Part shown: positions 43,721 through 52,385 of the stretch, piece by piece
Layout of the letters: the number at the start of each line of letters is the position of its first letter
Numbering within the stretch: position 1 is the first letter of the stretch
Assembly: GCA_037138335.1 (NCBI GenBank)
Contig: JBAXIO010000012.1
Span: forward strand, 62,001 to 126,000
Direction: 5' to 3'
DNA: 64,000 nt
Origin: CAIRDP01 sp037138335
GTDB lineage: Bacteria; Bacteroidota; Bacteroidia; Bacteroidales; FEN-979
Notes under the pieces: model-generated
Seen by the model: only the letters and a program-made list of their open reading frames with translations
Database searches by the model: none
Told to the model about the DNA's origin: nothing
Made by a program: the position numbers and the translations under genes

Positions 43721-45310
43721 TTATTTCTTTTCTTCGTATTTCTTTGAAACATCCTTTGCCGCCTGTTCCAGCACCTTCAAATCTTCATCAAGCAGAAGGC
43801 CTTTTCCCAGGTTATTGAGGACTTCCTTATGCATTGTTTCCATATGATGCAGGAACTCGACTTCAAAATTTGACACGCTCCTTGCAGGAATATTTCTCAG
43901 GAGGTTTTTTGTACCGCAGTATATGATTGCGATCTGCTGGCTGACATGCATTGGGGAGTACTGAGCCTGTTTCAGGATTTCCACATTACGCGTGCCTTTT
44001 TCAATAACCTGCTTGGTGGCAGGATCCAGGTCGGAACCGAATTTGGCAAAAGCTTCAAGTTCGCGGAATTCAGCCTGGTCAAGTTTCAGTGTTCCTGCGA
44101 TCTTTTTCATGGATTTGATCTGCGCGTTTCCACCCACGCGGGAAACCGAGATACCAACGTTGATGGCGGGCCTGATCCCGGCATTGAATAAGCCGGTCTC
44201 GAGAAAGATCTGCCCGTCAGTGATGGATATCACATTCGTTGGGATGTATGCCGAAACGTCACCTGCCTGGGTTTCAATAATTGGCAGAGCGGTCAGGGAA
44301 CCCCCTCCTTTGACAAGATGCCTTATCGAATCGGGAAGATCGTTCATCTGCTTTGCAATTTCATCCGAAGAGATAACTCTTGCGGCACGTTCAAGTAACC
44401 TTGAATGCAGGTAAAACACATCCCCGGGATATGCTTCGCGTCCGGGGGGGCGCCTCAGGAGAAGGGAGACTTCCCGGTAGGAAACTGCCTGTTTCGACAG
44501 GTCATCATAAATTACGAGCGCCGGACGCCCGGTGTCCCTGAAAAATTCCCCGATGGCAGCTCCGGCGAAAGGCGCATAAAACTGCATGGCAGCAGGGTCG
44601 GAAGCGGTTGCAGTAACGATCACCGTATACACCAGGGCTCCTTTGTCTTCAAGTGTCTTAACAATGTTAGCAACCGTTGAGCCTTTCTGGCCTACAGCCA
44701 CATAAATGCAAAAAACGGGTTCGCCTTGTTCGTAAAAATGTTTCTGGTTGATGATGGTGTCGATGGCAATAGCCGTTTTACCTGTCTGGCGGTCGCCGAT
44801 GATCAGCTCACGCTGTCCGCGTCCGATAGGGATCATGGCATCAATTGCTTTTAAACCCGTTTGAAGGGGCTGGTTCACAGGCTGGCGGAAAATAACCCCC
44901 GGAGCCTTGCGCTCCAGCGGCATCTGGTAAAGCTCACCTTTAATAGCACCTTTCCCGTCGATAGGCTGGCCTAATGTATTAATTACACGCCCCAGTAATC
45001 CTTCTCCCACGTCAATGGAAGCAATCCTGCGGGTTCGTTTTACCTTGTCACCTTCCTTGATATCAGAGTACTCGCCAAGAATCACCGCCCCTACGTTATC
45101 TTCTTCAAGGTTAAGGGCTATGCCCATTACGCTGTTCTTTTCAAACTCGATCAGTTCGCCTGAACCTACATTGTTCATTCCGTATATTCGGGCGATCCCG
45201 TCGCCCAGCGTCAGAACGGTACCAATTTCTTCAAGTTCGGTCACATTCTCGTACCCTGCAAGTTCCTTGCGAAGGATCGCGGTGACTTCAGCGGGTTTAA
45301 TGTTTGCCAT
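43721..45310 (-). CDS. atpA: ATP synthase F1 alpha subunit
   Basis: A 529-residue non-catalytic nucleotide-binding subunit of F1. The P-loop GDRQTGKTAIAIDT lies near residues 172-185, the VYDDLSKQAVSYREVSLLLR segment near 270-290, and SLTALPIIETQAGDVSAYIP near 340-360. The arginine finger region is in ISVSRVGGNAQ. The length is slightly more than the usual 505-515. It overlaps atpH by 14 bases. Confidence 0.97.
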   Translation of the reverse strand: MANIKPAEVTAILRKELAGYENVTELEEIGTVLTLGDGIARIYGMNNVGSGELIEFEKNSVMGIALNLEEDNVGAVILGEYSDIKEGDKVKRTRRIASIDVGEGLLGRVINTLGQPIDGKGAIKGELYQMPLERKAPGVIFRQPVNQPLQTGLKAIDAMIPIGRGQRELIIGDRQTGKTAIAIDTIINQKHFYEQGEPVFCIYVAVGQKGSTVANIVKTLEDKGALVYTVIVTATASDPAAMQFYAPFAGAAIGEFFRDTGRPALVIYDDLSKQAVSYREVSLLLRRPPGREAYPGDVFYLHSRLLERAARVISSDEIAKQMNDLPDSIRHLVKGGGSLTALPIIETQAGDVSAYIPTNVISITDGQIFLETGLFNAGIRPAINVGISVSRVGGNAQIKSMKKIAGTLKLDQAEFRELEAFAKFGSDLDPATKQVIEKGTRNVEILKQAQYSPMHVSQQIAIIYCGTKNLLRNIPARSVSNFEVEFLHHMETMHKEVLNNLGKGLLLDEDLKVLEQAAKDVSKKYEEKK

Positions 45311-45869
45311 GTTCTATTCCTTTTACGTATAAATTAATCCTTGCCAGGCCCTTTTTCATTCTTTCAATCTGCTTGCGGATGCTGGCATCATATTGTTTGT
45401 CTTCCCAGCTTAAAACAAAACCACCGATCACGGTTTCATCGATTTCTTCAATGATCTCAATATTGGCCCTGGTATAACCGGCCATCACGGCATTCATCTG
45501 TGAACGCAGGTCGGCGTTAAGAGGGACAGCTGTTCTAACCCTGAGAACGATAATATTTTTATACAGGTTATACTGTTCAATGAATTGGGTAACAATCTCA
45601 GGTATTACCGACTCCCTCCTTTTTTTTATTAAAAGGTTGGTAAAGGCGACAGTAACGGGATTGAATCCTTTAAGGATCTCATCCATTGCACTTCGCTTTT
45701 TACCGGGGTTGATAATAGGTGCCCTGAGAAACAATTTTAATTCCCTGCTTTCCCTGATAAGACCTGCAAGGCGGATCATGTCCCCGCCCACTTCCTCCAG
45801 GGCTTTTTGCTCCAAAGCCATTTCAAACAAGGCTTTGGCATAACGTTCGGCGATAAGGGTAACGTTCAT
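45297..45869 (-). CDS. atpH: ATP synthase F1 delta subunit
   Basis: A 190-residue stator subunit. ERYAKALFEMALEQ is the conserved N-terminal helix, and VTLIAERY opens it. RTAVPLNADLRSQMNAV and EIDETVIGGFVLSWEDKQYDASIRKQ form the C-terminal family signature. It joins the peripheral stalk (AtpF) to the top of the alpha/beta ring. It lies 10 bases after atpF and overlaps atpA. Confidence 0.94.
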   Translation of the reverse strand: MNVTLIAERYAKALFEMALEQKALEEVGGDMIRLAGLIRESRELKLFLRAPIINPGKKRSAMDEILKGFNPVTVAFTNLLIKKRRESVIPEIVTQFIEQYNLYKNIIVLRVRTAVPLNADLRSQMNAVMAGYTRANIEIIEEIDETVIGGFVLSWEDKQYDASIRKQIERMKKGLARINLYVKGIEHGKH

Positions 45870-45879
45870 CTCCGTATTC

Positions 45880-46374
45880 TTAGTTAAGCTTTATTTCTTT
45901 CAGGAGCTGGCGTGCAAATTCTTCCTGCTTCTTCGGATCTGACAATTCCCTTTGGAGTATCTTGGTTGCAATTTCCAGAGAAAGTTCTCCCACCTCGTTT
46001 TTCAGCTCGGTAAGGGCAGCCATTTTTTCATTCCTGATATTCTCAAGCGCGCTGGCCATGATGTTACCGGCCTCTTCACCGGCTTTCAAACGGGCTTCAT
46101 CTATGATCTTGTCCTTGATCTTCCTCGCCTCGTTCAATATGCTGTCCCTTTCGTTCTTGGCTTCTGACAATAACTGTTCATTACTGAACTGAAGCTGTTT
46201 CATTTCCTCTTTCGCCTTGTCGGCGGATGACAACGCATCGGTTATCGCGTCTTCCCTCTCTTTCAACATCTTGAGAATCGGCAGCCAGGCAAACTTCTTC
46301 AGCAGGAAAAGCAGGGCCAGGAAGACCAGGGTCATCCAGAAAATCAGGCCCAATCCGGGGGTAATCAGTTCCAT
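45880..46374 (-). CDS. atpF: ATP synthase Fo b subunit
   Basis: A 164-residue peripheral-stalk subunit: one N-terminal membrane helix (about residues 5-27, LGLIFWMTLVFLALLFLLKK) and a long charged helix. I place the start at the ATG at 46374 (MELITPG); the frame is open upstream to 46491, but those 39 residues are polar and not of the family. It forms a dimer that links a-subunit and delta. It starts 79 bases after atpE. Confidence 0.93.
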   Translation of the reverse strand: MELITPGLGLIFWMTLVFLALLFLLKKFAWLPILKMLKEREDAITDALSSADKAKEEMKQLQFSNEQLLSEAKNERDSILNEARKIKDKIIDEARLKAGEEAGNIMASALENIRNEKMAALTELKNEVGELSLEIATKILQRELSDPKKQEEFARQLLKEIKLN

Positions 46375-46453
46375 AATCGTTGTGTTTTTTTGTTTGATTG
46401 AGGAACTCTGCTGTCGTACCAACCGTACTGCAGCAGAGTTCCTGCCGTTTGCT

Positions 46454-46714
46454 CTATATGAAAAGGATAAGCAGGCAAACGACGATAGCAAAAAATGCTA
46501 CTCCTTCGACGAGAGCGGCAGCGATGATCATGTTAGACCTGATATCGCCTACTGCTTCCGGCTGGCGGGCAATAGATTCAAGCGCGCTGCCGCCGATCTT
46601 ACCGATACCGATACCGGCACCGATAACTGCGATCCCTGCGCCCAAACCAGCTCCCATCTTTGCGATCGGAACCAAATTGGCTGCGACCTGAAGAATAATT
46701 GCTAAAAGAGTCAT
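46454..46714 (-). CDS. atpE: ATP synthase Fo c subunit
   Basis: An 86-residue ring subunit with two membrane helices. The loop ARQPEA and the ion-binding glutamate E70 in ALVEGVAFF are clear. Helix 1 has a glycine ladder (GAGIAVIGAGIGIGKIGG) and no glutamine at the sodium-ligand place, and E70 is followed by glycine rather than serine or threonine. This predicts proton rather than sodium coupling, by comparison with known Na+ c-rings. The N-terminal 15 residues are an added short helix. Confidence 0.95.
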   Translation of the reverse strand: MTLLAIILQVAANLVPIAKMGAGLGAGIAVIGAGIGIGKIGGSALESIARQPEAVGDIRSNMIIAAALVEGVAFFAIVVCLLILFI

Positions 46715-46770
46715 GATGTTTGTATTAAGGGTTACTACTGAAATTACGATTTAATGTTATTACAAAACTT

Positions 46771-46803
46771 CATTCAACATTCAATATTCAATATTCGAAA
46801 TTC
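46771..46803. repeat. ATTC-rich dispersed repeat, copy 3
   Basis: CATTCAACATTCAATATTCA and a following ATATTCGAAATTC run into the atpB stop codon at 46803, on the 3' side of that minus-strand gene. It matches the copies at 29812 and 42790. Confidence 0.65.
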
Positions 46804-47960
46804 TAATGGTGTTCCGGTTCAATTGTTGCCAATCCGAAATACAGGGCCGACAACAGTGTGAAGACATAAGCCTGGATGAAAGCAACCAGCAGTTCCAGGA
46901 GGTTCATGAAAATCATAAAAGCTACCGCCCCTACCGAAACGCCATAACCCAAAACCACATTCATCGCACCGAAAATGAAGATCAGGCTTACAAATCCCAG
47001 GGCGATAATATGCCCGGCTGCCATGTTTGCAAAGAGTCGGACCATGAGGACAAAAGGTTTAGTTATAACACCTATGATCTCAACAATCGGCATCAGCGGG
47101 ATGGGAAGTTTGAGCCACCAGGGAACCCCGGGGGTATTTATTATATCCACCCAGTAATGCTTGTTCCCGCTGACCGTAGTAAGGATGAATGTGAACACCG
47201 CCATCACCATGGTGACGGCAATATTCCCCGTAACATTTGCCCCTCCGGGGAAAATCGGGATAATCCCGAGTACATTATTCAGGAAAATGAAGAAAAAGAT
47301 GGTGAGCAGGTATGGCATATATTTTTCATACTTCTTCTCGCCTATGGAACTTTTGGCAATGTCGTCACGCACAAAAATGATCAGGGGTTCAAGCATTGAT
47401 TGCATCCCTTTAGGCGCCTTGTTCAGGTTGCGTTTGTAAGCCCTTGCCACCGAAATAAATACAAACAGCATGATGAAGGCGCTGATAAATATGGCAAGCA
47501 CGGTCTTCGTAATCGAAAAATCATACACCTTTGGACCTCCGGACACAGCAGCCGTCCTTACGATCTTGCCTTTTCCGGGTCCCTCTTCAGGAAGGCTGAA
47601 GCCTTTGTAGGAACGTTCCTCATTATGAAACCTCGATGAAGAAAAAGCATAGAGCTTCCCATCGTAATACAGGATTATCGGCAATGGGATCATCAGCTTA
47701 AAACTACCTATCTCCAGAATATGCCATTCATGATTATCGACCACATGTTCCATGATCATGTCGCCGGCATTGAAGCCTTCTGCCTTTTTCTCTTTGGCCT
47801 CTTTCGCAAAAGTGCTGTCACTGGCCGGGACCAGGCTTACATTCTCCTGGGCCGAAGCAAATGAATTAATTCCATGAAAAAAGAAAAACAGGGAAATCAG
47901 GACAACACTCCTGTAAGAGAACTTTGCAAATGACGGGAAATGTCTTCTCATTTTTAGCAT
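46803..47960 (-). CDS. atpB: ATP synthase Fo a subunit, with periplasmic extension
   Basis: A 385-residue subunit, about 110-150 residues longer than E. coli AtpB. The N-terminal part has a signal-like helix (about 15-37, ending SFASAQ). A hydrophilic domain follows (about 40-140), then the usual six membrane helices. The essential arginine is in KPFVLMVRLFANMAAGH, and LLELLVAFIQAYVFTLLSALY is the last helix pair. Long a-subunits are a known Bacteroidota trait. Start options are ATG 47960 or 47951; a TTG at 47969 is unlikely. It lies 45 bases after a small lipoprotein gene. Confidence 0.93.
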   Translation of the reverse strand: MLKMRRHFPSFAKFSYRSVVLISLFFFFHGINSFASAQENVSLVPASDSTFAKEAKEKKAEGFNAGDMIMEHVVDNHEWHILEIGSFKLMIPLPIILYYDGKLYAFSSSRFHNEERSYKGFSLPEEGPGKGKIVRTAAVSGGPKVYDFSITKTVLAIFISAFIMLFVFISVARAYKRNLNKAPKGMQSMLEPLIIFVRDDIAKSSIGEKKYEKYMPYLLTIFFFIFLNNVLGIIPIFPGGANVTGNIAVTMVMAVFTFILTTVSGNKHYWVDIINTPGVPWWLKLPIPLMPIVEIIGVITKPFVLMVRLFANMAAGHIIALGFVSLIFIFGAMNVVLGYGVSVGAVAFMIFMNLLELLVAFIQAYVFTLLSALYFGLATIEPEHH

Positions 47961-48005
47961 AGAAATCAAGGCTGCAATGATAAGAATTTTTCTGATGTAA
48001 AAGAG

Positions 48006-48374
48006 CTATTTTTTGGAACCCAGAGGGTTATTTACGTAAAGGATAGCCGTTTGGTCGATCCCGGCATAAACCTGTGTTGCCCCGTAATTTTCCCAGTGCT
48101 CGGTATCATAAAAGGTAATTATCGGTGCCAGGTCATGAAAATATGCCCTGCCGTTGGCATCCGTATAAAGTGAATTCATCCAGATATGATTTTTAAGGTT
48201 CTGGTAGCTCGTGGCTATATAAACCAGTTCATTGGGGACTACCGTATTTGACATGTAATCATATACGATAACGGTGAGAGTACCGGTGGATGGGTTCTTG
48301 GAATTGCATCCCGAAAACAGCATCAGCGAGGAAAATGTAATGGCGCTGAGCACCATAAAAAAACTTTTACGCAT
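48006..48374 (-). CDS. Small lipoprotein of unknown function at the head of the atp block
   Basis: A 122-residue predicted lipoprotein: hydrophobic signal ending MLFSGC (C23 from this start), then a ~100-residue domain. TLTVIVYDYMSNTVVPNELVYIA and DANGRAYFHDLAPI look like a carboxypeptidase-regulatory-type beta-sandwich. It occupies the place where atpI or a similar assembly gene often precedes atpB. A strong minus-strand promoter lies upstream and the gap to atpB is only 45 bases, so it may be co-transcribed with the ATP synthase genes. I recognise no specific family. The TTG at 48383 is a less likely start. Confidence 0.72.
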   Translation of the reverse strand: MRKSFFMVLSAITFSSLMLFSGCNSKNPSTGTLTVIVYDYMSNTVVPNELVYIATSYQNLKNHIWMNSLYTDANGRAYFHDLAPIITFYDTEHWENYGATQVYAGIDQTAILYVNNPLGSKK

Positions 48375-48465
48375 ATCCTTCAATTTTAAAGTAGAAAATC
48401 CAACAAACCAGATTCAAGCATTGTATTGAATCCTATAACAATAATAGGGATTTTTTATGTTCCTG

Positions 48466-48495
48466 CAAAATTAAAGATTTTTTTGCGGGGTGCAA
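48466..48495 (-). promoter_or_regulatory. Predicted promoter for lipoprotein-atpBEFHAG
   Basis: On the minus strand, TTG at 48495-48493, 19 bases, then TAATTTTG at 48473-48466. Transcription would start near 48459, giving an 85-base leader to the lipoprotein gene. No other -7 box was found between the lipoprotein and atpB. Confidence 0.55.
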
Positions 48496-48556
48496 GCCAT
48501 TTCTGTAACCTTTAACTCAAATTCACGTCTTAATGTACCATTCACGGGAAATTGAC

Positions 48557-48564
48557 TAATTTTG
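48557..48564 (+). promoter_or_regulatory. -7 box for the TolC-like operon
   Basis: TAATTTTG matches TAnnTTTG, with transcription expected near 48571, about 36 bases before the ATG at 48607. The -33 region is not convincing. Confidence 0.45.
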
Positions 48565-48606
48565 AGGTTCCCATTCCTTGCTTAACACTTTATAAAATCA
48601 AACGTA

Positions 48607-50058
48607 ATGCGGGTAAATAAAATTTTTAAATCGGGCATTTTTGTACTTGCCTTTCTGATGGTTACTGCATTCCAGGCCCGGTCTCAAAAAATCTGGACGC
48701 TGGAGGATTGTATCAACTATGCCCTTGAAAACAACCTGGATATCCAGAAACAGATCCAATCGGTAGAATCCAATAAGGCAAACCTGACCCAGAGTGCACT
48801 CAGCATGCTTCCGAATCTGAATGCAAACGGTTCAAATTACTGGAATTTCGGTCAAACAATTGACCAGTATACCAATACTTTTGCAACTACCACCGTACGC
48901 TCAAACAATTTCTATCTCTCCAGCAGCATGGTGCTTTTCAACGGCCTGCAAAAGCTTAACACCGTGAAACAATATAAGATCATGGTGCTGGCCAGCCAAT
49001 ATGACCTGGATGTTATCAAGAATAACATTTCCCTTTCCGTGGCCGGATATTACCTTGACATCCTCTTTAATAAGGAACTCCTGGATGTGGCTAACGAACA
49101 GTTAAGGATAACCAAGCTGCAGGTCGACCGTATGCAGAAAATGGTGGACGCCGGTTCATCGGCAAAGGGTGACCTCCTGAATATCCAGGCCCAGAGGGCG
49201 GCAGAGGAACTCTCACAGGTACAAGCCTCAAACCAGTTGTATATCGCTTATCTGTCTCTTCAGCAACTGATAGACATCCCCGTTGCCAAGGATTTCAATA
49301 TTGAGAAACCGGCTCTTAAAACAGTTGAGGCCCCGAAGCAGCCAGTTACCGCTGAGGTTATTTTTGAGCGTGCACTGAAAACCCGGCCCGAGATCAGGGC
49401 AGCTGAACTGAGAGTTGACGCAGCACAGAAACGCCTGGCCATTGCCAGGGGGATCATAACTCCCACGCTATCAGTAAGCGGGTCCTGGGGAACAGGATAT
49501 TCAGGTGCGGCCAGGGAGATCGACCCTAATGTCAATCCGACCATCTCCAGCTATAATATGGGGATCACCCAGCTTTCACATGATACTGTTCTTGGGTACC
49601 AGGTGAATTATGCCACCCGTGTCAAATCTTTCGGAGACCAGCTTAAAACCAACAACAACCAGAGCGTTGGCTTCAACCTGAGCATCCCTATCTTTAACGG
49701 TTGGCAGGGCCGGACCAATATCACCCAGGCCAAAATAGCAAAAAACCAGGCCGAGCTCGACCTTGACATAGAAAAAAGGTCGCTTCGCAAACTTATTGAA
49801 CAGTCATACGCTGATGCGGTTGCTTCACTTCAGAAATACAATTCCTCCCTTGAAAAGGTTAATGCCCAGACGGAATCGTTCAAATACACCCAGCAGAAAT
49901 TCGATGTGGGGCTGATGACATCCTTCGATTATAACAACAGCAAAAAGGACCTTACAAAAGCCCAGTCTGACCTGCTGCAGGCAAAATATGACTTTATCTT
50001 CAAAACCACAATTCTGGATTTCTATGCGGGCAATCCGATTCGGATCCAGCAGAATTAG
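48607..50058 (+). CDS. TolC family outer-membrane efflux protein
   Basis: A 483-residue outer-membrane factor. A signal peptide ends near FQARSQ (residue 26). The mature start WTLEDCINYALENNLDIQ is the usual TolC-family opening, and the repeated coiled-coil halves (LLDVANEQLRITKLQVDRMQ and ALQKYNSSLEKV-like stretches) form the tunnel. An insertion near 300-330 (GAAREIDPNVNPTISSYN) fits an extracellular or barrel loop. It is followed by the periplasmic adaptor 30 bases on; no inner-membrane pump is encoded next to it. Confidence 0.92.
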   Translation: MRVNKIFKSGIFVLAFLMVTAFQARSQKIWTLEDCINYALENNLDIQKQIQSVESNKANLTQSALSMLPNLNANGSNYWNFGQTIDQYTNTFATTTVRSNNFYLSSSMVLFNGLQKLNTVKQYKIMVLASQYDLDVIKNNISLSVAGYYLDILFNKELLDVANEQLRITKLQVDRMQKMVDAGSSAKGDLLNIQAQRAAEELSQVQASNQLYIAYLSLQQLIDIPVAKDFNIEKPALKTVEAPKQPVTAEVIFERALKTRPEIRAAELRVDAAQKRLAIARGIITPTLSVSGSWGTGYSGAAREIDPNVNPTISSYNMGITQLSHDTVLGYQVNYATRVKSFGDQLKTNNNQSVGFNLSIPIFNGWQGRTNITQAKIAKNQAELDLDIEKRSLRKLIEQSYADAVASLQKYNSSLEKVNAQTESFKYTQQKFDVGLMTSFDYNNSKKDLTKAQSDLLQAKYDFIFKTTILDFYAGNPIRIQQN

Positions 50059-50088
50059 TACTAGTTTAATAAGTAAAATACTCTTTGC

Positions 50089-51468
50089 ATGAGCTCATTA
50101 AAATCAAAGAAAAAATTATGGATCATCATCGCAGCGGTTGCTGTTGTAGCGGTTATTGTAATTTTCGCCGTTCTGAAGGGAAAAGGAAATGATGCCCAGA
50201 AGATCTCAACCGAGAAAGTGATCAAACGTACCATAATACAAACTGTATCTTCTAACGGGAAGATACAGCCCGAAAAAGACATTAAGATCAGTCCGTATAT
50301 CTCGGGTGAAGTGGTCGAACTAACTGTAAAAGAAGGAGAACAGGTGAATAAAGGCGACCTCCTGGCAAAGATTGACCCCGAAATTTATATTTCCGCTTTT
50401 GACCAGAGCGAAGCTTCAGTGAATACGCAGAAAGCGAACCTGGCTAATGCCAAGGCAAGGCTTGCCCAATCAAAAGCTACATTTGAGAATGCAAGGTTGA
50501 CCTTTGAGCGCCAGGAAAAACTTTACCAGCAGAATGTAATTTCCAAAGCCGAGTATGACCAGTCCAGAGCATCTTTCCAGGTATCACAGGCACAGGTAGC
50601 TGCAGGGGAGCAGGACATCAATGCGTCAGAATTCATGGTGAAAAATTCAGAAGCTGCATTGAAAAGGTCAAAGGAAGACCTGACCCGCACGGCAATTTTC
50701 GCCCCGAATGACGGAACAGTTTCAAAACTCAGTGTTTTAAAAGGTGAACGCGTGACAGGCGCATCCCAGTTTTCAAGCGGTACCGAAATTATGAGAATTG
50801 CCAACCTGAACGAAATGCAGGCTCTTGTTGAAGTCAACGAAAACGATATCGTCAGGGTGAGGATGGGTGATACTGCCCTTATTGAAGTCGACGCATACCT
50901 GAACAGGAAATTCAAAGGTATAGTTACCGAAATAGCCACTTCCGCAAATACCACCGGTGTTAGTGTTGACCAGGTCACCAATTTCAATGTTAAAATCCAC
51001 TTGCTGAAAGAAGCTTACCAGGACCTGTTGGACCCTGCAAGACCTGATTTTTCTCCATTCCGGCCGGGCATGTCGTGTACAGTGGAAATACAGACTGAAA
51101 CTGCTGTCAATGTGCTTTCAGTTCCTATCCAGGCTGTGACGACCAGGGTTACCAAGGACAGCCTCGATAAAATGAATGCGAAGACCCAGAAGACCCAGGA
51201 TAATGGCGATGATAAAACTATTATCGTCAGTTCGAAGAAAAAAACTGACGAGGTCAAGGAATGTGTATTTAAATTTGTCGACGGCACGGCCAAAAAAGTT
51301 GATGTAAAAACCGGCATCCAGGATAATACCAACATCCAGATACTTACAGGCCTTAAAGAAGGTGATGAAGTTATCGTTGCACCCTATTCACTTGTCTCGA
51401 AAACCCTTAAGGACGGGGATAAGGTGAAGAAAGTCGACAAGAAAGATCTTTTTGAAAAGGAAAAATAG
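50089..51468 (+). CDS. Efflux transporter periplasmic adaptor (HlyD/MFP family)
   Basis: A 459-residue membrane-fusion protein. One membrane anchor (about 10-30) is followed by a lipoyl half (SPYISGEVVELTVKEGEQVNKGDLLAKID), shown here in two blocks: GEVVELTVKEGEQVNKGD and LLAKIDPE. A long coiled coil spans about 105-200, then the second lipoyl half (TAIFAPNDGTVSKL) and beta-barrel domains. A lysine- and serine-rich insert (about 375-400) is unusual. It would bridge an inner-membrane pump and the TolC-like protein. Sequence style is closest to MacA-like adaptors, so the partner is probably an ABC exporter encoded elsewhere. Confidence 0.9.
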   Translation: MSSLKSKKKLWIIIAAVAVVAVIVIFAVLKGKGNDAQKISTEKVIKRTIIQTVSSNGKIQPEKDIKISPYISGEVVELTVKEGEQVNKGDLLAKIDPEIYISAFDQSEASVNTQKANLANAKARLAQSKATFENARLTFERQEKLYQQNVISKAEYDQSRASFQVSQAQVAAGEQDINASEFMVKNSEAALKRSKEDLTRTAIFAPNDGTVSKLSVLKGERVTGASQFSSGTEIMRIANLNEMQALVEVNENDIVRVRMGDTALIEVDAYLNRKFKGIVTEIATSANTTGVSVDQVTNFNVKIHLLKEAYQDLLDPARPDFSPFRPGMSCTVEIQTETAVNVLSVPIQAVTTRVTKDSLDKMNAKTQKTQDNGDDKTIIVSSKKKTDEVKECVFKFVDGTAKKVDVKTGIQDNTNIQILTGLKEGDEVIVAPYSLVSKTLKDGDKVKKVDKKDLFEKEK

Positions 51469-51471
51469 ACT

Positions 51472-52170
51472 ATGGGCTCTGTCCTTTGTCTTGAAACTTC
51501 CTCGGGCGTTTGTTCTGTTGCCATTGGCAAGGATGGCGTAATAATCAGCTGTCACGAATCGGACCAGAAAAATGCCCATTCCTCCCAGCTTACATCCCAG
51601 GTTGATTGCGCCATGCAGGATGCCGGTTTAACCTTAAACGAGCTGGATGCCATTGCAGTGAGCATGGGCCCGGGTTCATACACAGGATTAAGGATCGGGG
51701 TCGCTGCAGCCAAAGGCTTTTGCTACGCCCTGGGCAAGCCCATGATAGCAATCCCCACCCTAAAAGCCCTTGCACTCGGGATGCGTGAACTGATCAAAGA
51801 TGAAAGCCTTTTCATGCTCTGTCCCATGCTTGATGCGAGAAGAATGGAAGTCTACACTGCTGTCTACGACAGTAACCTTGCAGAGATAAGCCCTGTTTCG
51901 GCTGAAATCATAACCGGTGAGTCATATGCCGATCTTCTCAATTCCTTCACTGTAATTTTTGGCGGAGAAGGAGCTGAAAAATGCAAACCTCTTCTGGGGT
52001 TCATGAAAAATGCCGTTTTCATTGATGATTTCAAGCTATCGGCCCGTTTTTTATATCCCCTGGCACTTGAAAAGTTCAGGCTTGGGTCTTTTGAAGAGCT
52101 TGCTTATTTCGAACCGTATTATCTTAAAGATTTTATTGCCGGGAAACCGAGGGTGAAAGGGCTGAAATAG
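51472..52170 (+). CDS. tsaB: tRNA threonylcarbamoyladenosine biosynthesis protein TsaB
   Basis: A 232-residue ASKHA-fold protein that dimerises with TsaD to make t6A at position 37 of ANN-decoding tRNAs. The opening VLCLETSSGVCSVAIG, HSSQLTSQVD, and the family signature SMGPGSYTGLRIGVAAAKG (about 61-79) are clear. It starts 3 bases after the efflux adaptor stop, so it is co-transcribed with it, though the functions are unrelated. The length is typical for the family. Confidence 0.94.
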   Translation: MGSVLCLETSSGVCSVAIGKDGVIISCHESDQKNAHSSQLTSQVDCAMQDAGLTLNELDAIAVSMGPGSYTGLRIGVAAAKGFCYALGKPMIAIPTLKALALGMRELIKDESLFMLCPMLDARRMEVYTAVYDSNLAEISPVSAEIITGESYADLLNSFTVIFGGEGAEKCKPLLGFMKNAVFIDDFKLSARFLYPLALEKFRLGSFEELAYFEPYYLKDFIAGKPRVKGLK

Positions 52171-52207
52171 TCTTCCCGCTTGCAACCTTACATCGCGTCT
52201 GCGCCTG

Positions 52208-52366
52208 TCGCTCGTATAAATGCAACGCTGCTGCGCCTTCTGCGTCGCTCACATTAGCATTCCCCATTTAGAATCTTTTTTCAGGTTCGCTCCTTGAAGC
52301 CAAGGCAGCTTATGCATTATACTTCGCTCATCACAGTCAATGTAGCTTTTGCGTACTGTATCGCTC
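52208..52366. repeat. Periodic TCGCTC repeat, about 37-base spacing
   Basis: TCGCTC occurs five times at 52208, 52245, 52287, 52324 and 52361, i.e. spacing 37, 42, 37 and 37. Units 3 and 4 also share GTAGCTT/GCAGCTT and TGC further on, about 24 of 37 positions. The stretch fills the gap between tsaB and ispG. It looks like a decayed tandem array of a 37-base unit. Confidence 0.5.
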
Positions 52367-52377
52367 AATAAATTCAC

Positions 52378-52385
52378 TACTTTTG
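52378..52385 (+). promoter_or_regulatory. Possible -7 box for ispG
   Basis: TACTTTTG matches TAnnTTTG but ends only 4 bases before the ATG, so the transcript would be almost leaderless. The -33 spacing is poor. Confidence 0.35.

Noticed and set aside
48430..48470. Terminator for plus-strand transcription (CCTAT/ATAGG arms followed by T6)
   Set aside because: No plus-strand gene ends nearby, the stem is only 5-6 bases with mismatch, and it lies in the leader of the minus-strand lipoprotein gene.
52208..52366. CRISPR array
   Set aside because: The 37-base period is suggestive, but only a 6-base core is shared, units diverge throughout, and no cas genes are in the window.
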